Of a stretch of DNA of 64,000 bases, positions 22,620 through 32,570 are shown one piece after another. Source of the stretch: Acephala macrosclerotiorum (taxonomy: Eukaryota > Ascomycota > Leotiomycetes > Helotiales > Mollisiaceae); contig MU119442.1 in assembly GCA_014904845.1 (NCBI GenBank), forward strand, positions 24,280 to 88,279, written 5' to 3'. Within the stretch, counting starts at the first letter, position 1. Every line of letters starts with the position of its first letter. Below the pieces are notes generated by a model, which did no database searches, was not told the origin of the DNA, and saw nothing but the letters and a program-made list of their open reading frames with translations. The translations under genes were made by a program, and so were the position numbers.

Positions 22620-23760
22620 ATGACTTCGACTGAGATCAATAACCTGTTCTCTGTGAAAGGACGAGTCGCTTTGGTGACTGGAGGAACGAGCGGGATTGGA
22701 CTTATGATCGCGAAGGTAAGTTCTGTTTCCTGTTTCTCTAAGTGATGTAGCGTTGCTGACAATTGGTGTAGGGTCTCGTGACTAATGGTTGTAAAGTTTA
22801 TGTTTGTGGCTTGGAAAGCGATCCTATTGATGCTGTCCAGGAAGAGTTGAATTTACTTGGGAAGAGTTCGGGGGGAAGTGCTGCTGGGTAAGAACATCTT
22901 AAGCCTTTGCTCTCTCTTCCTCGTCCTCGTCCTCGGCGAAATGCGATGACCCCATGCTCCAGTTCTTGCTAATCCGAATCAAGCTTTTCCTGCGATATTA
23001 CGTCAAAGGAAGGAATACAAGCTGTATCAGACAAGATTCGTAGAAACGAAAAGCACCTTGACATTCTTATCTCCAACGCAGGCATTCGCCGCGATCCCCC
23101 CGTCCCATGTAACCCTCTAACAGCATCACTTGAGGAACTGCAAACCTCTCTCTGGTCCTCGAAACACGAAGACTGGACAGAATCTTTTCAGATCAACACC
23201 ATGGCGCACTACTATCTCTCTGTCGCTTTACTCGACCTCCTTGCAGCAGCAGGTGACCTCGATATGCCAGATGGAAGCAAAGGTCGAGATCATGGACGAG
23301 GAGTGGTGGTTATCACTAGCTCGATTGCAAGTCTGCATAATGCAACGAATGTTGATATGATGAGTTATGCGAGTACGAAAGCCGCAACTGATCATCTTGT
23401 TGCTCTGCTTGCGTCGAAATTCGCGAGGTGGTATGTGAGAGTTGTGGGGATCAATCCTGGCTGTGAGTCTCCATGTCATTCTGATTTTATCGAGGGAAGA
23501 GAAGGATTGGAGAGTTTGCAGAAAGAAGTGGAAGCTAAAATTGAATAGTTGTACCTAGCAATATGAACCCGATGGGAACAGGGAAAGGAGCGGACATCTT
23601 TGGCGATTTGGTGCAGAAGGTTCCTGCTAAGAGAGCAGGAGGGATCGATGATCTTGCAGGCATCGTACTATTCCTTATAAGTAAGGCTGGTGCATATGTT
23701 GATGGAAGGTGCGTTGCAATTGATGGGGGCCGAACTTTGTTTGCCAATGGACAGGTGTGA
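22620..23760 (+). CDS. Short-chain dehydrogenase/reductase (RhlG/FabG-like)
   Basis: Four exons (22620..22715, 22772..22887, 22984..23462, 23549..23760) give 300 residues with introns of 56, 96 and 86 bp. The Rossmann glycine motif TGGTSGIG is at residues 20-27. LDILISNAGIRRDPP gives the NAG motif, VVVITSSIASLHN carries the catalytic serine, and SYASTKAATDHL carries the catalytic Y and K. INPGFVPSNM spans the third junction. The C-terminal CVAIDGGRTLFANG is the usual SDR end. This is a classical SDR, NADP(H)-dependent by general resemblance, of the fungal group often annotated as rhamnolipid-type 3-oxoacyl reductase; the substrate is unknown. All catalytic residues are present, unlike the broken P450 and catalase nearby. 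It is paired head-to-head with the SnoaL-like gene. Confidence 0.9.
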
Positions 23761-24107
23761 AAGAAAGATGGGGGTATGAATATGGTATCAGGTAATGCAT
23801 TAATGGAGCTCGCTCGTCCTCCCTAAACCCTTACTAAATACAAAAGAGACATTATCGTTTTCTTTTGAATGAGAGTGGTGGTAAAGTGAAGGCAAAATAT
23901 CCCGCTCGTATCGGTACATTGTCCCATCAAATCCTAAGAACTCCGTTGCTCAAGATACAGCCTCATAACAAGCAACCCAAAAAGTCCTGGATATCTTCTG
24001 AGATTCATCTCAGAGAAAGCCTTGGTGAAATTCATCTCCGAATCTTCTTCATCCGCAGCATCTTCGAATGCGCCCAGGTGCAGTGAACCTTCACTCAGAT
24101 CAAGCAG
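23761..24107. other. Intergenic, no gene seen
   Basis: Convergent region between the SDR (+) and the Gag-like ORF (-). No coding frame or repeat is supported. Confidence 0.4.
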
Positions 24108-24620
24108 TCACTCCTCATCAGCCAAGCTCAACGGTGGCAGCGGCTCGTATGGCTTATCTGCACCAAGTCTCTCATGCAGCCTCCTCCAAACATCCTCACT
24201 CGTCGCCTCCCTCTCACAAAGATCCATCAAATGCTCCCTCCTGACGTCTTCATCAACACTGAACCAAATCATAGCCTTGCGCTCTCTGTCCATCTTCGCC
24301 AAAACCTCGTCTTCGATGTAGTGGAAGTTATCGCCTTGCATCTCAGGTCGGATATAGTCGCCCATTCCCTTGGCGTCGAGGTATACTTTCATGTCTGCTT
24401 TCCAGGCGCGGCAGCGGGGTGATTGGCCTGCACCGCCGAATTTGGTGAGGTGGATGGTGACACCGCCGATGGTATCAGTCCAGGATGCATCTTCGACTCC
24501 GTCGTCCGAGCTGCCGCTGCCGGAGGAGTAGCTGGATGTGCGGCTGCGGGGAGCAGAAGGGCGGAAAGATGGGCGGGAGCCGCGGAATCGAGGGGAGCGG
24601 GGTGAGCGTGGAGAATGCAT
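24108..24620 (-). CDS. Gag-like (copia UBN2-type) single-exon protein, possibly domesticated
   Basis: A single exon of 170 residues. The first 45 residues are a basic, serine/proline/arginine-rich tail (MHSPRSPRSPRFRGSRPS). The core resembles copia-type Gag/UBN2 domains: TKFGGAG...CRAWKADMKVYLDAKGM, then GDYI, ERKAMIWFSVDEDVR, and TSEDVWRRLHERLGA. The pattern is W-x-x-x-M-x-x-x-L-x-A-K-G, a helix with A/I spacing, and 'sedVWrrL'. No zinc knuckle, protease, integrase or LTR is visible on either side, and the frame is intact with normal base composition. It therefore looks like a lone Gag-derived gene rather than a live element. Alternatives are an unrelated fungal orphan with a similar helical pattern. 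The short-helix similarity was judged by eye. Confidence 0.5.
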   Translation of the reverse strand: MHSPRSPRSPRFRGSRPSFRPSAPRSRTSSYSSGSGSSDDGVEDASWTDTIGGVTIHLTKFGGAGQSPRCRAWKADMKVYLDAKGMGDYIRPEMQGDNFHYIEDEVLAKMDRERKAMIWFSVDEDVRREHLMDLCEREATSEDVWRRLHERLGADKPYEPLPPLSLADEE

Positions 24621-25929
24621 TTTAGTTGAGAGGTGTGGTAGAAAAACTCTGAGGGGTTGATTGAATTGATATATCTCTGAAAAGGCAATATATCTTTGCT
24701 TTTGCTCAATTGATCGTTGCTAAGTATTTGTTGATTGCAGCTTGGCGATTGTCGATGAGCTCGGCGTGGGGAACTCCCCTGATTAAATATTCGACCTCTC
24801 AGCTATCTTTAGGCGTCCGACATTGCTGAGCCACCGGTGAGAATCTGAGATCTGAGGAAACGGAAGTTTTTTTAGATCATATATTTTCCGGATAACGCAG
24901 ACTTGTGGGTTAGGACGGTATCGGAAGACTTCAGAGTTCGTCTCGTACCTGAGACATTACTCCGCCACTATTGCTGGTAACCGATGCTGAGAGGAGTCGG
25001 CGGATTTTGATCAAGGGAGATGCTGGTAAGTTGACGTGTTGAACCCCTCTTGGTGCGGGGGAAGGTGTCAAAGGTGTGGTGATGCGGGCAGCTGAAGCAT
25101 GACCCGCGACGGTAACCTTAATACCCTGTCCAATGAAGAAAGGCCATGGGCAAGCCCCGAAGGTGACAGGAAGGCCCTATCACATGTCAGAATACGTGAG
25201 TATTTTCGCATAGCGCTCAATCGGTATCGATGGACCTTGGAAGGATCGTGGGATCTTATCGTTCCTTTTCGGCGAGTTTGCTTGGGGCCGAATCGTCAAG
25301 CGACAACTCCTTTCTTCACAGACCTCAAAATGAGCATTGAGGCCACAGATGATTTGCAGAAGGAACAATTAGATACTTTAACTTATCTGTGATATCTTAT
25401 CTTCACTTCAAACGCATTAACTGAATTTGAAGCAACATCGAAGTCTGAGCTGTCAGGAAAATGGAAGCGAGATTTGGTCACCGAGAACTACGGCTTCGGC
25501 CACCGAAGATCCAATGAGCCCACCATGAATGGTCTTCATAGAGTGAGGCTGATTGGATTTCGCGCGCTTTCACATGTAATTGCTGGATCACTATTTGATG
25601 TCATAGTTGGAAAGCGCGCTTCACCTTTGAATAAGAAAACGATAAAAAAGAAACGAAGAAGACAGATTCAGGAGTTTGAAGTTCTCTGTGATGCTTCAAG
25701 TCCTTCCGCTAAGCGACGACACTAAGCTGATCCAAGGTTAGTACGTAATTTACAGCACCGTCCCAGCCCCGCCATCACAACGAGAGATCGCGACATGGTT
25801 TGGTGTTCAAGGCATAAGTATTTGACTACTATCCGCTATTTTAAGTATCGCAACTTGTTACTTTCACACCCTAGCCATGCTCGGAATTCAAGCGATCTAT
25901 TTACACTACGCGACACGGTCCGCCTCTCT
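24621..25929. other. Intergenic, no supported gene
   Basis: Short open frames exist (about 25099-25392 and 25474-25725, plus strand), but neither shows recognisable domains, splice sites or neighbours that support it. The second ends in a basic KKTIKKKRRRQ run. The left 400 bp includes the promoter of the Gag-like ORF. Confidence 0.35.
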
Positions 25930-26901
25930 CTAGATCTTGCCACTCATGAGATAGACAGCAGTGCGCATCTCAACCAGCGGATCATCGTTAACACCAATAC
26001 CGTCTATGTACCCCGGAGCAGGATCGTAGTTGATTCTCTTCTGGTCTCGTCCGGACTCGGCTCCCTCATCCATCGTCCAGAAGCGATTCGCCATCTTCAC
26101 GAATTCTCTCGATTCTGGCTAGACCTTGGCTGAATCGTTGATCTCGTCGCCCTCTTCGGCAAGCTGAGCCATGAAGCGATACTTGATTGGCTTCTCGTGG
26201 GTGAGACGGAACTCTAGGTCGTCGAAGAGGTAGCTCTTGCCTTGCGCCTCAGCGTCGGCCATGCTATATTTCATGACGCCCTGAACAGGAACGATTAGCT
26301 AGTGGAAGAAAGCCTCCTTGCTCCGAGCATCGATGAACTTGAAAGCGTAGACGCCGTGCAATTGCTCAGTAGTGAATGAGTAAAGTTACAGGAGCTTGTA
26401 GTTCTCGGAAAAGTACTTTGCATGGGGATAGTCGGCGAAGAACTAGTGCATTTTGTTATTCATCATGCCCCTGAACTGTGAAAGGGAGCCTTCACCAGTA
26501 CGCATTACAAATCCCAGAGCTGTATTCATGATGATATCGTAGTATACATGGCTGTCTTCAGACAGAATGGAACGGATCGCGAAGCTACAGGGATTGGCGC
26601 TGACATCGCGGTCCGGAATATCCTTGAGTCCTGTGTCGCTGCTCAACCTTATGACCAGAGAAGTGGAAGACTGATTGAAGATTGGGGCTTCAGATAGGGA
26701 CGCGGCTGCTTTGGTTGGTGTAAATGTACCTTTGCAAGCTGACCTTTGGCGTGAACTATGAGGAGTTTTGACGACTGACTATACGCACGAATAAACATCA
26801 ATACCTGGTCCGTAGTTCTTGGGAGTATTGAAAGCGGCGTGAATTGTATTGACCAGCCTAGTAGCGGTCTTGTTGACAGCTGGATTGTCTGGAAGAGGCA
26901 T
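25930..26901 (-). pseudogene. Broken haem catalase-like (srpA-type) gene
   Basis: Exon 1 (26901-26805) is intact: MPLPDNPAVNKTATRLVNTI, then AFNTPKNYGP. After an intron the frame reads VHAKGQLAK, then shifts by one base, then FTPTKAAASLSEAPIFNQSS, LVIRLSSDTGLKDIPDRD, FAIRSILSEDSHVYYDII and GFVMRTGEGSLSQF. These are the srpA catalase-like landmarks, including the 'TG-I-D' and 'RTGE' elements. Further on come QLHGVYAFKFIDARSKEAFF, IVPVQGVMKYSMADAEAQG and NDDPLVEMRTAVYLMS. Four in-frame stops interrupt one and the same frame: 26445-26443, 26388-26386, 26301-26299 and 26121-26119. They replace expected Q, Q, W and W/Q codons, all C-to-T or G-to-A. The functional family removes peroxides or acts as a haem peroxidase; this copy is dead. 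Confidence 0.85.
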
Positions 26902-27633
26902 TGTTGCGGTTGTTCGTTGTCAATGGTACTGCTTGAGCGATGCTTGATTTGTAACTTGAACAGGCTTCACAAAGGACCAGTGGGAGCCACATGTTCTTCT
27001 TTTATTAATTATTCTTTCTGCTGCCATAGATGATGTTATGATATTTTAGAGCGATCCGATACGTTGGTGCGCTGACCAGTTGGTGCGATGTGCAGCTTAA
27101 TGGGAACGATTCATCAACATACGTCATCGACTTCTGCTTTCATGCAAGCAGATAGTTGCTCTTCCTCCTCAGTTTGTCCAAAGAGAGGGAAGATTAGACG
27201 AAACAGATATGCGTAAAGCGAACATCAAGGTAGTACTTTGCGTCTTACGTTCCCCATGGCACCAGGCCGTCCAAACAAGAAGGGCCAGGACTTGGGGCTA
27301 AGTTGGCGTTAAAACTTTGTAAGAAGGGGCTGATTTGCCTTCTTTTTGTGACAGATCAAGAGATTCCGAGAAAAATTCCGATATCAGCTATTCCGGGCTC
27401 GAGAATGACTCGGCGAAAGCTCGGAGTTCTGGAACATACGCCCAATTTCCAATCTGTCTCTATCGCTGGATAACAAACTTCTAGTACTGAGTATACCCCG
27501 GAGTTCTTTCATCAGGCTATTAATCCACGCATCGACAGGGTCGCTTCGGAGCTAGAGCAGGCCTTGGGGCTGGCCTTGGTGCTGACGCTCTACTTGTCCT
27601 CGGTCCTAGACAAAAAATATCTTGGTGCTGAGC
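26902..27633. other. Intergenic, former catalase promoter
   Basis: No supported gene. The left part is the upstream region of the broken catalase. The stretch near 27340-27600 is mixed sequence without a coding frame. Confidence 0.4.
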
Positions 27634-27636
27634 TAA

Positions 27637-27908
27637 CGAGCCTGGGATCATAAGTCTGTGCTTTATAGGGCTCTTCAAGGCTTCTCGCTAACAAATAAAC
27701 GCTAAAACCAAATTTCGATTTTTAATCACGAAACCAAATTGACTCAAATTTGCTTTATAAACTTATTATAGCTTTTTTATAAATATCGTAATACAAGTTC
27801 AAATGATTCTGATTTGTGCGTATTTTATGCTTTTAAAGTCAAGTCATCGAGTTTGGTTTCGTCGCTTAAAAATGCTCTGGAAAACACAGACTTATAATCC
27901 TAGGCTCG
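27637..27908. mobile_element. MITE-like element with terminal inverted repeats
   Basis: The 272-bp element is bounded by imperfect inverted repeats of about 35 bp. The left end reads CGAGCCTGGGATCATAAG, and the right end, reverse-complemented, reads CGAGCCTAGGATTATAAG; both continue with TCTGTG. Mismatches within the first 25 bp are all transitions. TAA lies directly outside both ends (27634-27636 and 27909-27911), a plausible 3-bp target duplication of the TWA type used by PIF/Harbinger elements. A TA duplication with a shifted boundary is the alternative. The interior is A/T-rich, with a further imperfect inverted ACGAAACCAAA pair. There is no coding capacity, so it would depend on a transposase elsewhere. 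Confidence 0.7.
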
Positions 27909-27911
27909 TAA

Positions 27912-29470
27912 GATCATCTCGCTCTACATTAATCTGACGAATGGTGGAGTAGATTTCCTCTGTTCGTAGCAGACCCGCGCTGCAGTTAATTCGGCACCGA
28001 GAGCCTGAGTCGGAAACCAGCTTGGTTATGCAGGCCGAATTTGGGAAAAAAGAGGATGGCCTTCAACTCTTTGATTGAGATGGGGAAGAGTGAGCATTTG
28101 GAAGTTCGTGAAATGCTTCAACTAAGCGAAGGCGCTAGCTTCGTCCAGCATTCAAAAAATCACCCACCGACCATCTTTCTCTCCCACCAAAATCATCTGC
28201 AAGAAAACACTAAAAAAAAAAATCAAAAAACATACAACAGCAGGTATTCGCTGGTGGTCACCCACCCAACTACTAATCTGCCGATCTGAGGCTTATGTAT
28301 GGCAGAGCGGACGGGATGCCCATTTTTCCTCAGTCTATGGTCGTATGTGGAAGTAGACTGCAGTATTGAAATCTATATTCCTCGTCCTTGAGTGCCGCTT
28401 TTTGAAATGGATTGCCAATTGAGAACGCAAGATTTGACACGTGGATTCACGAAAAGCTGCTTCAAGGACTCGAGGCTGCCATGTCTGTGAGCATCCAAAA
28501 CATTTCCACATCAGTCGTAGTTGTAGCTACTGCTGCTGCCCTCCTCGTTCCCTTACCGGTGCCCCAGTTGTCACAGGATGTTCTCACGAGCACACGACTG
28601 CGAGTCAGTGACCGCCCTGCAATTAAGCACAACCCAAGCGCTCAGAGATATCCCCGTCCATATCCGAGTTATAGGTATCTCGGAATGAGTGGAATGTGTT
28701 TTCAGGGAAGGTCAAGCTCCAGGGCTATTGAGCTCGTCACGGTCATTAATATTGATTTGGATATTACAACTTCTTATAAGCTTTGGACACTTGTAATGAG
28801 ATGAAACTCTTTTACGTCTTGGCAAGTTGTATCGTTACAGATGTTTCATTAGCTGCGCCCTATTTTGTACTTGCAATCTCCATTTCCATTTTTTTCTCAA
28901 ATGTCAAACAAAATACCAAAAACAAAGGGGGAGAGGGTCTTTCGCCAGCTACTAGTTTTTGATCATTCTCCTATATTTCATCTGGAGGATCGAGTGAAAG
29001 AATGGGGAATACTTTATCAAATTAACATCGCTGCCCTTTATATCAATCATGGATCACACTCTGTGCTCGACGGTGATTTCGGTGGAAACAAAATACTAGA
29101 GAAGTGTAAATTGACACGTGATATACCTGCCAATAATTGGGGGTCGACCTTTCATCGGGCCACGACACTCGACCGCCCGTCATCCTTATAATTCTCCCTT
29201 CCCCTGAACTTGAGATTTCTTGCTTCTCTTCAGAGTTACCGTGTCTTTTACGCAAATTCAATAGGATATCACGTGAATTCGGAGCTTATGTGAGCCGGCG
29301 AGCCAGATTCGTCTTCGGCGAAGTGAGAAAATCGAACATAAATTCAACACGAGCACCTAGTACCTTGGACATAGTCAAATTGGTAGACACAACCTCGAAG
29401 AAAAGGTGGTTTCCAGCGTGGTGTTACAACTCAACAATCGAAAGTCGGTCAGAAACAAGGGGTCTTCAGC
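27912..29470. other. Intergenic with a copy of a dispersed repeat
   Basis: No supported gene. Position 28319-28349 holds one copy of a 31-bp sequence that recurs at 38954-38984. A plus-strand frame at 28412-28804 contains a hydrophobic run (SVVVVATAAALLVPLPVP) that could mimic a signal peptide, but the rest is compositionally poor and has no family. The last 200 bp is the promoter of the next SDR gene. Confidence 0.35.
28319..28349 (+). repeat. 31-bp dispersed repeat, copy 1
   Basis: It begins CCCATTTTTCCTCAGTC and continues with TATGGTCGTATGTG. It matches 38954-38984 with one mismatch. Similarity appears to continue weakly for about 30 bp to the right. Confidence 0.7.
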
Positions 29471-30492
29471 ATGGGAAGCAATACAATAACCATTGTAACG
29501 GGAGCGGTATGTCCTGCGAAGCAATATCAATCCCTCCAAAGTCATAATATGGCGACTGAACCCATCCAGAATCGAGGAATCGGCCTAGGGATCTGCCAAA
29601 CCTTGGTATCAACCGCCAACTACCAACCTATGATACTATACGCTTGTTCCCGTCAAGGCCTCGACTTAGGTCTCTCACCATCTGATCCTAACACTGTAAT
29701 CAAGTATGCAACGCTGGATATCTCATCACAGGAAAGCGTATCAAGTTTAGCAGAAGAAGTGAAATCGGAGCTCGAGCGCCAGGATTCTATGCATGGAGAA
29801 GGTAGGGTGGTACTCATCAACAACGCAGGCACAGTTGTCACTCCTCACAACGCAGAGAATGCGAAAGCGGAGCTGGATGTCAATTACAGAGGGACGTTGA
29901 AGGTGATTATAACTTCTCACTCTGAGAGCGCGTTTGCCAACGGTGAAGCAGATGTGCCTAGCATTCATCCCAATCCTAGGACCAAAAGGCAGGATTGTAA
30001 ACGTAAGCGCCGCAACCTTGACTCGCGAACTCTACCGCCCTGATATCCAAGCTCGGTTCAGCGGCAACAAAGTAACACTATCGTCGCTCGAGGAGTTAGT
30101 AAATCAATATGAAGTACGCCCTTCCGTCACTTGGCCAAATGAATTACGAACTAGTGCTAATGTTCTGACAGAGAGCAGTTGCGAATGATACAGAAGAGAG
30201 AGAAGGATTTGGCGACAGGAAAAAGGCCTATTTCGTTGGCAAATCTTGCGTTAATGCCCTTACCTCGGTCCTTGCGCGAGAGAATGAGGGCTTGGTTATT
30301 AATGCTGGCTGTCCTGGCTGGGTGGACACCAGGATGGGCAATCTGGGGGTTGGGAGGCCTCCTAAGAATCTCGAGGAGGGGGCTAGGGTCCCTGTTAGAT
30401 TGGCTTTTGGGGAATTGCAGGGCACGACTGGGAAGTTCTGGGCGAATGAAAAGATTACTGATACTGGTGATGGGGAAATCCGGGAGTGGTAA
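29471..30492 (+). CDS. Carbonyl-reductase-type short-chain dehydrogenase
   Basis: Four exons (29471..29506, 29570..29902, 29952..30113, 30172..30492), all phase 0, give 283 residues. Introns are 63, 49 and 58 bp. The first exon is only 12 codons (MGSNTITIVTGA) and the junction completes the cofactor motif TGANRGIG. Then come YATLDISSQESV, RVVLINNAGTV, LDVNYRGTLKMCLAFIP, GRIVNVSAATLTREL, and the catalytic Y197-F-V-G-K201. VINAGCPGWVDTRMG and KFWANEKI complete the signature of the carbonyl reductase (CBR1-like) SDR group, with its long segment between the serine strand and the active Y. A cytosolic NADPH-dependent ketone or quinone reductase is expected; the natural substrate is unknown. All active-site residues are intact. 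Confidence 0.9.
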
Positions 30493-32570
30493 CTGGTAAG
30501 GAGGGTAACGGGGTTGTACATAATGAAATCGTACAATTGAATGGTGGCAGCCGCTGATGCACAGCTTTCCAACTGCTCATGCTATGCTTAGTCTACCAGT
30601 TTAATTAGAACCGGTACCTCACTTCGCAGATCCCCGACCCTCAATTTGCTCCCGCACTCCCTTTTACGGATACTCAAAACCTCCAACATCTCAACATGAG
30701 TTCCTAGATCCCAATACCTTTTGTCAGCAGCCTCGGAAATAAGCTTTCAAGTCAATGCCGTGCCAGATAAATCATGCCCAATACTGTGGCTGCCGTTCCT
30801 GTCCCGGCCAGCCACCAGTGCCTTAGTTGTGGCAAACTGTATCCCGCCATGCGCTCAAGCACAATCCGATTGCTCCGCGGTATCCATGCCCTGATTCAGC
30901 CTGCAAGCACTGGCATGCATGAGGTGTTGAGGTTGGACAAGCCCAGAGAGTCAGAGACTACCAACGCCGTCACGGCCTCTGACCTGAACTCAAGCATTGG
31001 CAAATTGACCCCGTGTCAATATCGGGAACGTTTTCCTGTGTGTTCTCGTGCGCGTTGACAGTTGATGCAGTAGGAATCCCCACAACAAGAAGCAATGAAT
31101 ACGTCAGAGCCGCGCCGTAGGACGCAATGGCTTTTGCTACTTGGTGGGATCTCCTGTGCCACGCGAGTATGGAAGCCGAGATACCTAAGTGATCGGAAAT
31201 CCGTCATTATGGAGAGTACACTCCGCAATGCCTACTAATACATCAGATGGAGAATTAATAATTACAACAGAAAGGGTTCATTGGTAATGGATCTGCTGGG
31301 GTTGAGTATAGTGACGATTTATACGTACTTTGAGGGCCGACTCTCCGATTGGTCTTCGAAGAGACGAAAGAACGACAATGACATCACTTTACACTTCACC
31401 GCAACCTCCCCACACGCTGGCCGAAGACTGCTACCTGTGCGGATCATGGACGGACAGGTGATCAGGGACGCTAGGGGCAAAGCAATTCAAATACAGTCGA
31501 CATAAATAGTATACTGTAGCGCATTTCCATTTTGGAGAGAATAAACGCCGTTTCCGCAGTCGTCCCAATGTCTTGGAAGGCCAGAAGATTGCTTGAAGGG
31601 GACCCGTGCGTATGATATAGCTTCTGGCGTAACAGCTAGAAAAGGAGGCATGGCCGGACTTGGAGCCAACGCCTAGATGGAAAGCCTAAAATGCTCCAAA
31701 AATTGCTACAGTAGAATCGAGCCACACCCGGTCAAATAAAAGCCAGAAGTGAAGTGAAGAACAGAATTGGAGGAAGGTCCATAATCGGGGCCGAGCTCTT
31801 TCCTGATGGCTGATCACCGCAGATAACCAGTTGCGGCAGAGGGACGATCCCTTCGAGTCCACATTATCGAAGCGAATCCACAAAATTGAGGACCTACCGC
31901 TACTCATCACTTTAAAGCGCGTCAAGAATGACGTTGAAATAGGAATGTGTTGCTCGCTTAGTGGGAAAGTAGGTGTGGCCGTCAAATTTTGTAGTTCGAG
32001 TGGAAGCAGAATATGAGAGCATAGGGATGGCATGCTGGCAGAATGAATTTGGACAGCAGGAAAGGCCGCCGAGTGAAACCAAAGACTCCAGATGAATTCA
32101 GCATCAGATAGAGGATGGGAAACGCGAATAAGCGGAACACATAAGGAACACACTGCCTTGAAACTTGACCCACGTTCTTGCAGCCCTAGCTATTGATGCA
32201 AATGAGTTGTCATTTTAACTATTGCGGCAGAAGCTTTGAAATGCTAAAAATCATGTTGAGTGGTAGTTGGAGGGTCCAAGGCAGGTATTCCATGGGGAAG
32301 TTCGTTTAAACTAGCCCTGTGACTTCTCAAATCCGATCCCTGTAGACTTCGGGCGAATTCCCCAAACCGTTCCGAAGTTTTAAGATCAATCGCGCAGTCG
32401 AGTGACAGTGGTGTAAGAAGCCAAGTAGCGCTGATAGAAGCTTCTCCACCACGCAAGTGTTGCAACTGCCGACAGGTTGAGGAACAGAGCTGTTGAATCT
32501 ATATCAAAGGTCCGCGGATACTTTTGTGTGATTGTTTCCCGGAACTGTTGGATGTTGCTTGTGCCTTGAT
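30493..32570. other. 2-kb region without a supported gene
   Basis: Several open frames of 60-155 codons occur on both strands, for example 30774-31058 (+) and 31686-32153 (-). None has a recognisable domain, a plausible promoter, or splice sites that extend it. The region has normal GC and may hold old gene remnants. A possible 3' extension of the PD-(D/E)XK-like gene cannot be excluded at its right edge. Confidence 0.35.

Noticed and set aside
28412..28804. Small secreted protein (effector-like)
   Set aside because: There is a hydrophobic run, but it lies more than 25 residues from the ATG of the frame, cysteines are few, and the sequence overlaps the flank of a dispersed repeat.
31686..32153. 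Minus-strand ORF of 155 codons
   Set aside because: Residue makeup (F, L, S, W, H clusters) looks like a chance frame; no family and no supporting context.
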